From CAZHNW01 sp942491575 (lineage in GTDB: Bacteria; Spirochaetota; UBA4802; UBA5550), in contig CALOBT010000025.1 in NCBI GenBank assembly GCA_942491575.1, positions 1,798,001 through 1,862,000 on the forward strand: 64,000 nt of DNA. Reading direction: 5' to 3'. The notes under the pieces were generated by a model that made no database searches, had not been told where the DNA came from, and was given only the letters and a program-made list of their open reading frames with translations. Position numbers and translations under genes: made by a program. Position 1 is the stretch's first letter. Every line of letters starts with the position of its first letter. This document shows positions 15,126 to 23,542 of this stretch, in pieces.

Positions 15126-17589
15126 CAAGTGTCAGTATCCGCTTAAACATCTGGTAGGCTTCGTCGGTTCGATGAAGCTGCCGCAGGGACATGCCGCATA
15201 TCACCATGGCCCTTACAAAATTCTTCCGAAAACCGAGGGCCTTCTGTGCCGTTTCATATGCGTGTGGATAATCCCTCAGGTAGTAGTGCGCCTCAGCAAG
15301 GTGACACCAAACATTGGCATCAATCTCATTTTTAGAAAGGTACTCCTGAAGGTGTTTTTCAGCCCTGAGGTAATCCTTTTTATAGAGATAGCATTCTCCC
15401 GCATAGAGGTGACTTTTCTCATCCCTGCTGTTAATTTCAAGCGCTTTTTCAAGTTCCGTGATGGCCTCATCCCAGCGGCTTTCCGAAAGATAACGGAACC
15501 CCAGCTCCCTGTAGTTGACAAGTTCACGGTAATTTCGGTCTATTTCCACTATTACCAGGGTCACATCATCCTTCTGTTCCAGGCCGGCGGTAAACCTGCT
15601 CCAGTCGTTCATGATGCGTTCTTTAGCTTCAGATATCGAAAGGTCCATTGTATCGGCAAAAAGTTTTTTCAAACGCTCAACACCATAAACCTCCTCGTAG
15701 CGGTTCTGGGCCTCGGTAATCCCGTCAGTAAAAAGAAGGACACGGTCACCGTAATCGAGTACATCCTGGCCATCCTCATACATTTCATTAGCCACCTCCA
15801 TGGCCCCCATAAAGAGACCATTGGTATCCCACTCCTTTACCTCCCCGGTTTCATATCTTAAAACCATGGGAAGCTGATGGGACGCGTTACCGTAAAAGAC
15901 CTCGTAGGAGGGACCGATTACCATCAGAAAGGCCGTCACGAAATCATCAGTCTGGATTGTCTCAAGGAGTTCATTGTTTACATGACTGAAAATATCCCGG
16001 GGGAAAAGCTGCGTCTGGATTGTTTCGGAGAAGCTGATTTTCGCCATGGCAGTCAAAAAGGCCGCTGGCATTCCGTGTCCCGATGCATCGGCTATAAGAA
16101 TCCCAAGGTGCCCTCCCTGCATCTGAAAAATATCATAGAAGTCCCCGCCAACCTGCCCCATTGCGCTGTAGTAGGCGTCGACGCGTATCCCCTCATGCAT
16201 GAAGGGCATCTCCGGCAAAATCCCGGACTGGATATCCGCGGCAAGTTTAAGCTCCCGCTGCATTTCCAGGTCCCGCTTCTCCAGTTCAGTCATGATATTG
16301 TTCATTTCTTCAGTTCTTTCCGAGACCATCATTTCAAGGTTCTCATTTATCTTTTCCATTTCACGGGAGAGGAAGTTTATACGGTCTGCAAGACCAAAGG
16401 ATATTAGTATTATCTCCAGCATTGATGCCGTCTGCATTCCCCACCGGGTAAGTGGCGTGTCCGGCAACACGGTAAATGTCTTCAGGGCAAAAAAGACTAC
16501 CCCTATCCAGAAAAAAGTCCACGCAATCGCATAATACCGTGCAGGCTTGAATCCCTGGTAGAGGGTCACGCTTACAGCAAGTGTAATCAGAAGGGCGGAA
16601 AGAAGCCCCAGAATCATCGCAATTTTTATCATCAGGGCATAGCCGATAAAAAATGAGAACGGGAGCAGCATTACGTTTATAATTATCACGATGAGGAAAA
16701 CCTCATTCATCCGGGGGATATTATCTCCCAGCTTTAAAAATGCCCTGCAGAAATTCATTGCAAAGATCAGGCTCAGTAATATGAAAAAGGCGAGGCTGTA
16801 GTTGTTCCACCAGATCGACTCGGGCCAGAGGTATTGCCCCGCAAGGCCGCTCAGGCTCGCCTGGAAAACAAAAAAGGAGGAATAGTAGAGAACATAGAAG
16901 AGATAGCTCACGTCATTAATTGAAAAAAACAGAAAGAGATTATATATAAGCATCACCAGCACGGCACCATAGTACAATCCCACGAGAAGCTGCTCCCCGG
17001 AAATTCCTTCAAGGAGGGTTTCCGGGGTCCATGCAAAAAGATGAATTTCTACAGTACCCTTTGTTTTAAAACGGATAAAATAGTCGGATTGAGAAAGCGG
17101 CTCTTCTTTCAGCGTAAAAATAAATTTCCTGAAATTTACCTCCCGCTTTGAAAAGGGAAACATCCTTCCCGCCTGCCGGTGAGACAGGACTTCCCCGTCA
17201 CGGACCCGGTAAAGATCAATTTCATCAAACAGGGGATGCCCGATTTCCAGGTACCACTTCAGATGTTTCCAGGAAGTATTTTTCACCGGCAGCCTGACCC
17301 AATAGGAGGAAAGAGAAAAGCCGAAGGAGTGATATTCATCCCTGGATTTTATAAAATACTGCATCCTCGTGGGAGAAAGGATATCATCGATGGAAAACTT
17401 CCCCTCCCTGTCTTCCTGTACATATATTTCTCTCCCCAGGGAGACTCCCTTCATATCCGGATGCAGTTTAAAGGGATCCGCAGCATTAAGGGGTGAAAGT
17501 ACCAGGAAAAGCAGCAGTCCCGTTAATACAGGAATTAAACTTCCCCCCCCCCTCTTAAAAAATGGATTAAATATATCTGGAATCTTCAT
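15028..17589 (-). CDS. 7TMR-DISM sensor with SpoIIE-type PP2C phosphatase and TPR tail
   Basis: 853 residues. In order: signal peptide; extracytoplasmic 7TMR-DISMED2-like domain (residues about 40-190); seven membrane helices (about 200-400); coiled coil (about 405-450); SpoIIE-type Ser/Thr phosphatase domain; TPR repeats (from about 700 to the end). All phosphatase metal aspartates are present: QVGGDFYDIF, IADASGHGMPAAF, LLFTDGITEA and KDDVTLVIV. Such proteins usually dephosphorylate an anti-anti-sigma (STAS) protein in response to an external ligand. The TPR tail is an addition suggesting a protein partner. Two relatives lie at 31448 and 57738; the ligand is unknown. Confidence 0.9.
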   Translation of the reverse strand: MKIPDIFNPFFKRGGGSLIPVLTGLLLFLVLSPLNAADPFKLHPDMKGVSLGREIYVQEDREGKFSIDDILSPTRMQYFIKSRDEYHSFGFSLSSYWVRLPVKNTSWKHLKWYLEIGHPLFDEIDLYRVRDGEVLSHRQAGRMFPFSKREVNFRKFIFTLKEEPLSQSDYFIRFKTKGTVEIHLFAWTPETLLEGISGEQLLVGLYYGAVLVMLIYNLFLFFSINDVSYLFYVLYYSSFFVFQASLSGLAGQYLWPESIWWNNYSLAFFILLSLIFAMNFCRAFLKLGDNIPRMNEVFLIVIIINVMLLPFSFFIGYALMIKIAMILGLLSALLITLAVSVTLYQGFKPARYYAIAWTFFWIGVVFFALKTFTVLPDTPLTRWGMQTASMLEIILISFGLADRINFLSREMEKINENLEMMVSERTEEMNNIMTELEKRDLEMQRELKLAADIQSGILPEMPFMHEGIRVDAYYSAMGQVGGDFYDIFQMQGGHLGILIADASGHGMPAAFLTAMAKISFSETIQTQLFPRDIFSHVNNELLETIQTDDFVTAFLMVIGPSYEVFYGNASHQLPMVLRYETGEVKEWDTNGLFMGAMEVANEMYEDGQDVLDYGDRVLLFTDGITEAQNRYEEVYGVERLKKLFADTMDLSISEAKERIMNDWSRFTAGLEQKDDVTLVIVEIDRNYRELVNYRELGFRYLSESRWDEAITELEKALEINSRDEKSHLYAGECYLYKKDYLRAEKHLQEYLSKNEIDANVWCHLAEAHYYLRDYPHAYETAQKALGFRKNFVRAMVICGMSLRQLHRTDEAYQMFKRILTLDEKNGVAKREINRIETIRSKKTAGAADTADGS

Positions 17590-17727
17590 GAATAATTTTA
17601 ACTGTTTCTAATCATAGCTGCTATTTGCAAACATTACACCTGCTTCACTCATTAAATATATCGGAAAGGGTGGTTATCCTCACGAGCAAAAGACTTTCCT
17701 GCTAAACAATACGAGAGAAGAAAAATC

Positions 17728-17756
17728 TTGAAAATATATATGATTCGTGGTAATAT
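17728..17756 (+). promoter_or_regulatory. Sigma-70-type promoter for the TPR gene
   Basis: TTGAAA (17728-17733), a 17-bp spacer and TAATAT (17751-17756), about 77 bp upstream of the ATG at 17834. It is the best-matching promoter seen in the window. Confidence 0.6.
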
Positions 17757-17833
17757 ACTAAAAGGATTTTTGAAATCCGCCGATAGTACAGATAGAAACG
17801 ACAACTTTCATTTTTAGTCAAGTGAGGACATCT

Positions 17834-18688
17834 ATGAATGCCATATCAGTACCTTCTGAAGCGGTCACCATATACAATTTAGCCCTTCAATTTTCAAACC
17901 GCGGGGATTTTGTATCCGCTCTAACAGAATATAAACGTGCCCTGGAAATCCACCCCGGTTTTATCGAAGCCTATAACAATATCGGTGAAATCCATGCCCG
18001 GATGGGAAACAGTGAGCTCGCCCTTGAGTCGTACCGGGAGGCGCTGAAAATTGAGAAAAATTACAGGGTTCTCCTTAATCTCGGAGTTGAATACTACAAC
18101 CTCAGCAGATATGAAGAGGCCCTCCCCTTCTTTTTTGAATCGCTGCAGCTAAAGCAGGATTTCATGGAAGGCCTCTATTATGCGGGAATGACCCTCTATG
18201 CCCTGAAAAGATACGAAGAATCAGAAAAACATCTCGCTGCAGTAATCCAGACGGACCGCAAGCACCTGAAGGCCAACTACCTTCTGTCATATATTTATTA
18301 CGATTGGAAAGACTACGGCAATGTAATCAACTGCCTCGATAACATAAAAGATATCGCCGACGATAAAATCTTTCTGAACAAATATTACGGCTTCTGCCAC
18401 TACTACCTGGGAGATTACAAAAAGGCTGAATCTCACCTGCAGAGTGCCCTGAAGGCGCAGCCACAGTACTCGAAGTTCAAGACATACCTGAAGGGCCTTA
18501 CCTACGAAAATAAGGTGAAAGAAATTGGTGATATTGATACGGCTATTAAAGAGATGGAATCAAACATGATGGCTGACGAACCGGTCTACTCCGATGTTTC
18601 CCGTCTCAGCATGCTTTACATCTTCCAGGGACAGAACCAGAAAGCGGAAGAATTACTGGTTAACTTCAAGTCACGGTTGGCTTCTTAG
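17834..18688 (+). CDS. Tetratricopeptide-repeat protein
   Basis: 284 residues from the ATG at 17834, chosen because GTGAGG lies 7 bp upstream; the GTG at 17822 is part of that ribosome-binding site. Most of the protein is TPR units of 34 residues, e.g. AYNNIGEIHARMGNSELALE and NLGVEYYNLSRYEEALPFF, about seven in all. No signal peptide, so probably cytoplasmic. TPR proteins are scaffolds, and the function is not deducible. It is divergent from the TPR-containing phosphatase gene. Confidence 0.85.
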   Translation: MNAISVPSEAVTIYNLALQFSNRGDFVSALTEYKRALEIHPGFIEAYNNIGEIHARMGNSELALESYREALKIEKNYRVLLNLGVEYYNLSRYEEALPFFFESLQLKQDFMEGLYYAGMTLYALKRYEESEKHLAAVIQTDRKHLKANYLLSYIYYDWKDYGNVINCLDNIKDIADDKIFLNKYYGFCHYYLGDYKKAESHLQSALKAQPQYSKFKTYLKGLTYENKVKEIGDIDTAIKEMESNMMADEPVYSDVSRLSMLYIFQGQNQKAEELLVNFKSRLAS

Positions 18689-18717
18689 ATATATTCCCCA
18701 ACGTCGCCCGCGAAAAT

Positions 18718-18765
18718 AATTCCGTAAGAAGGCGCGAAAGCGCTTTCGCGCCTTCTTACGGAATT
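18718..18765. terminator. 48-bp perfect palindrome downstream of the TPR gene
   Basis: Perfect inverted repeat of 24 bp per arm with no loop bases, centred between 18741 and 18742. It starts 30 bp after the TPR stop and probably acts as a transcript end, though the T-tract is short (GAATTT). Its core, beginning GCGAAAGCGCTTTCGC and extending through GCGCCTTC, recurs at 41950. Confidence 0.7.
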
Positions 18766-18806
18766 TCGCCCCTTCATCCACGCACCTTCCTGCAAGCAAA
18801 AAAACC

Positions 18807-18835
18807 TTGACGGACACATCCAAAGTCAGTTATCC
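18807..18835 (+). promoter_or_regulatory. Candidate promoter of the metal-uptake operon
   Basis: TTGACG (18807-18812), 17-bp spacer, TTATCC (18830-18835), 13 bp before the first ATG of the operon. No clear Zur/Fur-type palindrome was found around it. The short distance to the ATG means the transcript would be nearly leaderless. Confidence 0.35.
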
Positions 18836-18847
18836 TTTTATCAAATA

Positions 18848-19147
18848 ATGAAGAAAAAAGGGAAATACACACAAAGGCATCGCGCTGCAATCGCACTGGG
18901 CCTCATGTTCATCCTGACAGCCTCGACCCTGCAGGCACTGGGACATACCCACGAAGACAACAGAGAGCATGATAACTGCCCGCAAATACTCTTCCTATTA
19001 CAAAAAACCGGCACAGAAGCTACGGATATTACTACTCCCGAGCCAGTCATTTATTTTTCTTTTGAAAAAACATCTTCCATAGTAAACAAAAAGAATTCTA
19101 TCATATACTACGGATCCTACTTCCCCAATGCTCCTCCCCTTTCCTGA
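18848..19147 (+). CDS. Small exported protein with His-rich motif, zinc operon
   Basis: 99 residues: signal peptide (residues about 13-31, ending LQALG), then a metal-ligand-like HTHEDNREHDNC cluster, an uncharged middle part and a C terminus SYFPNAPPLS. The start has no good Shine-Dalgarno sequence, but the signal peptide and position support it. It is the first gene before a lipoprotein, an outer-membrane barrel and znuACB, so binding of Zn or a similar metal in the periplasm is inferred. The ...APPLS ending recalls small DUF2946-like proteins near metal transporters. Confidence 0.65.
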   Translation: MKKKGKYTQRHRAAIALGLMFILTASTLQALGHTHEDNREHDNCPQILFLLQKTGTEATDITTPEPVIYFSFEKTSSIVNKKNSIIYYGSYFPNAPPLS

Positions 19148-19158
19148 AAACATCTAGA

Positions 19159-19216
19159 TTCAAGGCACAGTAAAAAGAAAACTTCCATTTGAGTTTTCCA
19201 TTACGTCGTGCCTGAA
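19159..19216. repeat. Long imperfect inverted repeat inside the zinc operon
   Basis: TTCA-GGCAC pairs with GTGCC-TGAA on the outside and GTAA/TTAC and AAAACT/AGTTTT inside, giving a 58-nt hairpin between the His-rich gene and the lipoprotein gene. It could be a partial attenuator, an RNA-stabilising element or a small mobile repeat. Confidence 0.5.
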
Positions 19217-19244
19217 AATTGGCCTATTACTTCAGGAGAAATTC

Positions 19245-19850
19245 ATGACACGAAAAATATTTAATCATACTGATCCGATTCTACAGGCACTATCAACTGC
19301 GGGGATACTCACCCTTATGGGTATACTCTTTTCTTTTTCGGCAATTATCGGTTGCGGTGACGACGCAATCACGGACTGCACCGCGACAACCTTCACTATG
19401 GACAACAGCATCAGAGAACTCTGCGATATTACCGTGGATGCGAACCATATTGCACTTAACAATCTTTCGTTAAACAACGGAACATTTACCATCTATGCCG
19501 GTACCGCCAGTGATGGAACCGGGGGTGGAAAATTTACATTTTCCCCTAATGGCCCCAACATCAACCTTGATGCAACCTATCGTGACGGTGGAGATAACCA
19601 AAGTGTTACTGACAGTACCGCAAAGTACTGGCTCATAGGATTCCACGAGGAATCACCGGGGGCCCATATCATAGTCAAATCAAGTGACACGGAACCTTCA
19701 GACTGGGAGGCGGCAACCGCAGACATTAACCGGGAGCCTGGAGAATGGACAGAACAGAGTCTCCCCGCCACTGGCACTATTTATTACAGGGGGGAAACCG
19801 GTGTAACCATTGATTCTGTGAGGCTTTTTTATGAAGAACATGAACATTAA
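19245..19850 (+). CDS. Putative lipoprotein of the metal-uptake operon
   Basis: 201 residues. A hydrophobic N-terminal segment ends in SAIIGC, acceptable for the relaxed spirochaetal lipobox. The mature part is Thr/Ser/Asp-rich and beta-like, with no recognised domain, and ends EEHEH, a possible metal ligand. A good ribosome-binding site (AGGAGA) precedes the ATG. Its end overlaps the barrel-protein start by 20 bp, suggesting coupled translation. A surface or periplasmic metal chaperone role is only inferred from context. Confidence 0.6.
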   Translation: MTRKIFNHTDPILQALSTAGILTLMGILFSFSAIIGCGDDAITDCTATTFTMDNSIRELCDITVDANHIALNNLSLNNGTFTIYAGTASDGTGGGKFTFSPNGPNINLDATYRDGGDNQSVTDSTAKYWLIGFHEESPGAHIIVKSSDTEPSDWEAATADINREPGEWTEQSLPATGTIYYRGETGVTIDSVRLFYEEHEH

Positions 19851-21045
19851 AATCAATCCAAAAAATATAATCCCGAAGGCGCGAAGTCGATGTGGCATCT
19901 TCTGGGCGGCAATGATCCTTTTTCTTCTTGCAACCTCCTGGGTCTATGCCGGGGACGACCTCGACGGTGAGATCGACAATCTCCTGGGAGGAGTAAAGAC
20001 CGTCACGAATGAGAAGGCAGCGGCTGTTTCAGAAAACAGCTCCGGTATCATCGACCGTGCATCTTTGCCGAATATCTATATCGCAGCTGATTTTACGGGT
20101 GAGTTTGACATTAACCACAGGGGCGATAACCGGGCAACCAGAAACGCCTTCATGGTGAGGGAAGTCGAAATTGGTCTCTCCGGAGGCATTGACTGGCTCG
20201 CCATGGGATTTCTCTCCCTGGCGGTACACAATGAGGAAGGAAAGTATATCTGGGAACTCCATGAGGTCTACTTCGAATTTAACAACCTTCCGTGGAACCT
20301 CTGGGCACGGGGGGGGCGCTTTTTCCTCGATGCGGGTAGACTGAACGGAATCCATCGCCACGACTGGCACTTCACCAGTACCCCGAAGGTCCACGAGGAA
20401 TTTTTTGATAATGAAGGAGTCTACGACCAGGGGGGTGAAATTGCATTTCTCATGCCCTTCTCCTTCTACCAGGAAATCAAACTGGGCATCTTTAACGGCC
20501 GCACCTGGGGGCACACCCACGGTGACGGCCCCCTGAAACCGGTTCCCCTCCTCACGGCGCGTCTGAAAAACTTTGTTTCATTCGGCAACAACTGGGGCAG
20601 CCACTTCGGCTTCACCTACATTCACTTTTCTCCAAACGAAGGAGTTTCAGGAGACGCTGACCATACCGCGGGGGCTGACCTGACAATTAAATGGAACAGG
20701 GGCCGCTATCGCGGCTTTATTTTCTCTACAGAGTACTGGTTCCGATACCGGCAGCGTGAAACAGCCGAAGAGGATAAATCTACCGGCCTCTATGGATATA
20801 TGCAGTATCAGTTTCATCACTACTGGGCTGTGGGAACAAGGTATGACTTCTTCTCAGAAGAGCTGGACAGCAACGTCAAAAAATTCAGCAACGGCGTGGT
20901 ACTCTGGATTACGTTTAAACCTTCGGAGTTCTCCTATTTCCGCATAAACCTTGAGGGGCAGGACTACTTTGGAGAAAGGAAGAACGTTCTTCTCTATCTC
21001 CAGGCTGACTTTATACTGGGACACCACCCCCCCCATAAATATTAA
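19831..21045 (+). CDS. Outer-membrane beta-barrel protein, His-rich, metal operon
   Basis: 404 residues: N-terminal basic stretch and signal peptide (cleavage near VYAGDD), a short Ala/Glu-rich region, then amphipathic strands typical of a porin-like barrel ending with an aromatic last residue (HHPPHKY). His clusters occur in likely loops: IHRHDWHF, WGHTHGDG, QFHHYW and GHHPPHK. No TonB box or plug domain is seen, so it is not a TonB-dependent receptor. Adjacent znuACB suggests it passes zinc across the outer membrane. GAGG lies 8 bp before the ATG. Confidence 0.7.
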   Translation: MKNMNIKINPKNIIPKARSRCGIFWAAMILFLLATSWVYAGDDLDGEIDNLLGGVKTVTNEKAAAVSENSSGIIDRASLPNIYIAADFTGEFDINHRGDNRATRNAFMVREVEIGLSGGIDWLAMGFLSLAVHNEEGKYIWELHEVYFEFNNLPWNLWARGGRFFLDAGRLNGIHRHDWHFTSTPKVHEEFFDNEGVYDQGGEIAFLMPFSFYQEIKLGIFNGRTWGHTHGDGPLKPVPLLTARLKNFVSFGNNWGSHFGFTYIHFSPNEGVSGDADHTAGADLTIKWNRGRYRGFIFSTEYWFRYRQRETAEEDKSTGLYGYMQYQFHHYWAVGTRYDFFSEELDSNVKKFSNGVVLWITFKPSEFSYFRINLEGQDYFGERKNVLLYLQADFILGHHPPHKY

Positions 21046-21056
21046 GGATTAACAGT

Positions 21057-21968
21057 ATGAAAAAAATTAAATATATATTATCCATTGTCGCTTTCCTGCA
21101 GGTCCTCTCTTTTCCTGCCGCAGCAAAAATTCGCGTAGTAACCACATCGGAAGACCTGGCGAGTATCGCCCGTTCCATCGGGGGCAGTCTGGTGCAGACA
21201 GAATCCCTTACTTCAGGCAACACGGACCTCCACTACGCCCAGGCTCGCCCTGACTATATTGTAAAGCTGAACCGTGCCGATGTCTTCATACAGGTGGGAC
21301 TGGAACTTGAAGTCGGCTGGGTCCCAATTCTTCTGCGGCAGGCCCGCAATGCCAAAATTATCCGTGGAGCCCCGGGCTATTGCATCACATGGCGGGGCGT
21401 CCCCCTGAAGGGAAAACCAGCGGGCCTGATAACCCGCCAGATGGGGGACATCCATCCCCGGGGCAATCCCCACTACTGGACAGATCCGGTTAACGGAATC
21501 ATTATTGGGCGCAACATCCGGGACACCCTCATTCGGGTCGATCCCGCCAACACTGCCCGGTACCGTAGAAATTTCAAAAAGTTCAGGGGGGAAGTCACCC
21601 TACTGACAAAAAAACTCCTTGAGGCAATAAAACCCTTCCGCGGCAGAAAGGTCGCAGTTTATCACAGTGAGTTCAACTACCTTCTGAGCCGATTCGGTCT
21701 TAGGCAGGAAGTCATGCTTGAAGAACTCCCCGGGATCTCACCGTCGCCGTCCCACCTGCGGAAGGTGACGGCGAAAATCCGCAGGGAAAAAATTCGAGTT
21801 ATTCTGGCCACCCCCTGGTCGAATCTTTCATTTGCCGGAAAGATAGCCCGCGATTCCGGGGCACAGCTGGTAATACTGCCGATACAGACGGGAAGTACTC
21901 GAAGTACCGGCACCTATCAGGCGATGTTGACAGGATGCGTCCATCTCCTCAGGATAGGTCTCCAATGA
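21057..21968 (+). CDS. znuA: ZnuA-type metal ABC transporter substrate-binding protein
   Basis: 303 residues with a signal peptide (ending PAAA) and the cluster A-I metal-binding fold. Candidate ligands are the His of TDLHYAQARPD, the His pair of DIHPRGNPHYWTDP and the His of AVYHSEFNYLLSRFG. It lacks the long His-rich loop of many ZnuA proteins. The flanking genes encode the matching ATPase and permease. Zinc is favoured over manganese because of the three His ligands and the His-rich neighbours, but this is inference. Its stop overlaps the next ATG (ATGA). Confidence 0.9.
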   Translation: MKKIKYILSIVAFLQVLSFPAAAKIRVVTTSEDLASIARSIGGSLVQTESLTSGNTDLHYAQARPDYIVKLNRADVFIQVGLELEVGWVPILLRQARNAKIIRGAPGYCITWRGVPLKGKPAGLITRQMGDIHPRGNPHYWTDPVNGIIIGRNIRDTLIRVDPANTARYRRNFKKFRGEVTLLTKKLLEAIKPFRGRKVAVYHSEFNYLLSRFGLRQEVMLEELPGISPSPSHLRKVTAKIRREKIRVILATPWSNLSFAGKIARDSGAQLVILPIQTGSTRSTGTYQAMLTGCVHLLRIGLQ

Positions 21969-22612
21969 AAAAGCTTACGCTTCATAAAGCTGACCTTGGC
22001 TACAACAGCACGACGGTATTGCGGGACATCTCAGTAACGATAAATGAGGGGGATATCTTCCTCATCGAGGGGGCCAATGGCAGTGGGAAAACCACCCTTG
22101 CAAAGGCCCTCCTGGGACTCCTTCCCCTCAAAAAAGGTAACCGTAAAACCGGTTTTCAACGCATGGCATATATTCCGCAGCAGAGTATCCTTGACCGCCA
22201 GTATCCCCTGACACTAAAAAACCTGGTGGCAATGGGACTGCCGGGATATCACCGTTTGCGGAATCTCCTTTCACCATCAATGCACCGAAACGACCGCATA
22301 CTAATAGACGGGGTAATGGAGCGTGTTGGACTATCAGGAAAAAAGGAAAATCTCTTCAGTGAAGTAAGCGGCGGTGAACTGCAACGTGCCCTTGCTGCAA
22401 GGGCACTAATTTCATCCCCTGACTTCATTCTTCTCGATGAGCCCTTTGCCAACATAGACAGGTACGGCCGGGATGATTTAAAATTACTGCTGCTTCAGGA
22501 ACATGATGAAAATATTACCCTGGTAATCATCGACCATCATGATCATGTCGACTTCAATACGATAAGCATAGAACTCTGCGGTGGGAGCGCCGAAGGCCAT
22601 GGATGTTATTGA
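21965..22612 (+). CDS. znuC: ZnuC-type metal ABC transporter ATPase
   Basis: 215 residues. Walker A GANGSGKTT, signature VSGGELQR, Walker B FILLDEPF and the switch His (IIDHHDH) are intact. The ATG at 21965 is chosen because it overlaps the znuA stop as ATGA and follows AGGATAGG; an upstream in-frame start at 21935 lies inside znuA. The short length is usual for this family. It energises the ZnuB permease. Confidence 0.92.
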   Translation: MKKLTLHKADLGYNSTTVLRDISVTINEGDIFLIEGANGSGKTTLAKALLGLLPLKKGNRKTGFQRMAYIPQQSILDRQYPLTLKNLVAMGLPGYHRLRNLLSPSMHRNDRILIDGVMERVGLSGKKENLFSEVSGGELQRALAARALISSPDFILLDEPFANIDRYGRDDLKLLLLQEHDENITLVIIDHHDHVDFNTISIELCGGSAEGHGCY

Positions 22613-23471
22613 GAAAAGTTCCTTCTATCTCAGTCAGTACAGCTGGCAGATTTTATTGAGTCTTGCCTACATTGCCGCGGTCAGTTTCACCGGATTTTTT
22701 CTGGTGCTGCGCCGCGCATCCTTCTACGGCCTGGTACTTTCCAGCATTGCACAGTTCAGCTTTCTACTTGGGATGTTCATCCACCATGGGAATCACGGCG
22801 ATGCCATTGCCATGATCAACAGCGGGGCAATTACAGACCTGGCTCATATGGATCTCTATATTTTTCCCCTGACACTCTTGATCATGTTCCCCCTTATTTA
22901 TTTCATGAGCAAAGGAATATCAAATGCCGAGAGTCTCCTTGCGCTGCTCCTGGTCTTCTTCATGGGATTGATACCCCTGACGAATAAACTCATTGGGGGG
23001 AGTGACCTGATTCTGCTGAAGGCATATTTCTCGGAGATACTATACTCACCGCCTGAGATGTTCTTCCATTACCTGCCCCACCTGATAACGGCCCTGCTGC
23101 TGCAGATAATTTTTTACCGGCGCTTCCTCCAGGCTGGATTTGACAATCAGCTTGCGAAGCTCCAGGGGATACCCGTTACTTCTATAAATATTTTATATTA
23201 TTCCCTGGCGGGATTCGTCATTGCCGTTGCGGTGCGCCTCCTTGGTATTTACGTTACCATGATGGCCCTTCTTGCCCCGGGGCTGGTGGCACTGGCTATA
23301 TTCAGGTCGATGAAGACAGCCATTGCCGGCACGATTGTCTTTGCCATCTGCTTTTCCGCAGGGGGATTTCTGGTAAGTTTTTCCTTTGATAATCTCCCCA
23401 CGGAGCCGACATTGATTGTATTTTTTGGATTAGCGGCTCTGGTGGCGAGGGGAATTTTCCGGAAGGGATGA
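22599..23471 (+). CDS. znuB: ZnuB-type metal ABC transporter permease
   Basis: About 290 residues with eight or nine membrane helices and the ABC-3 family pattern (FTGFFLVLRRASFYGLVLS at the N terminus, RLLGIYVTMMALLAPGLVAL near the end). The ATG at 22599 has GGGAG upstream and overlaps the znuC end by 14 bp; a GTG at 22581 is an alternative. It is the last gene of the six-gene operon. Confidence 0.92.
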   Translation: MDVIEKSSFYLSQYSWQILLSLAYIAAVSFTGFFLVLRRASFYGLVLSSIAQFSFLLGMFIHHGNHGDAIAMINSGAITDLAHMDLYIFPLTLLIMFPLIYFMSKGISNAESLLALLLVFFMGLIPLTNKLIGGSDLILLKAYFSEILYSPPEMFFHYLPHLITALLLQIIFYRRFLQAGFDNQLAKLQGIPVTSINILYYSLAGFVIAVAVRLLGIYVTMMALLAPGLVALAIFRSMKTAIAGTIVFAICFSAGGFLVSFSFDNLPTEPTLIVFFGLAALVARGIFRKG

Positions 23472-23478
23472 AGAGAAT

Positions 23479-23532
23479 ATCCCCTCATGATGAAGGTGCG
23501 AAAGGATTTTAACGCCTTAATCAAGAGGGGAT
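23479..23532. terminator. Hairpin between convergent znuB and lipoprotein genes
   Basis: ATCCCCTC and GAGGGGAT form a perfect 8-bp outer stem, with weaker inner pairing TGAT/ATCA and GCG/CGC. No T-tract follows, so this is a possible rather than a clear terminator. Confidence 0.45.
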
Positions 23533-23542
23533 GGAGCATACA

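Noticed and set aside
18780..18847. Zur or Fur box upstream of the zinc operon
   Set aside because: No convincing dyad of the known Zur or Fur consensus; only a weak TGAC...GTCA pair is seen.
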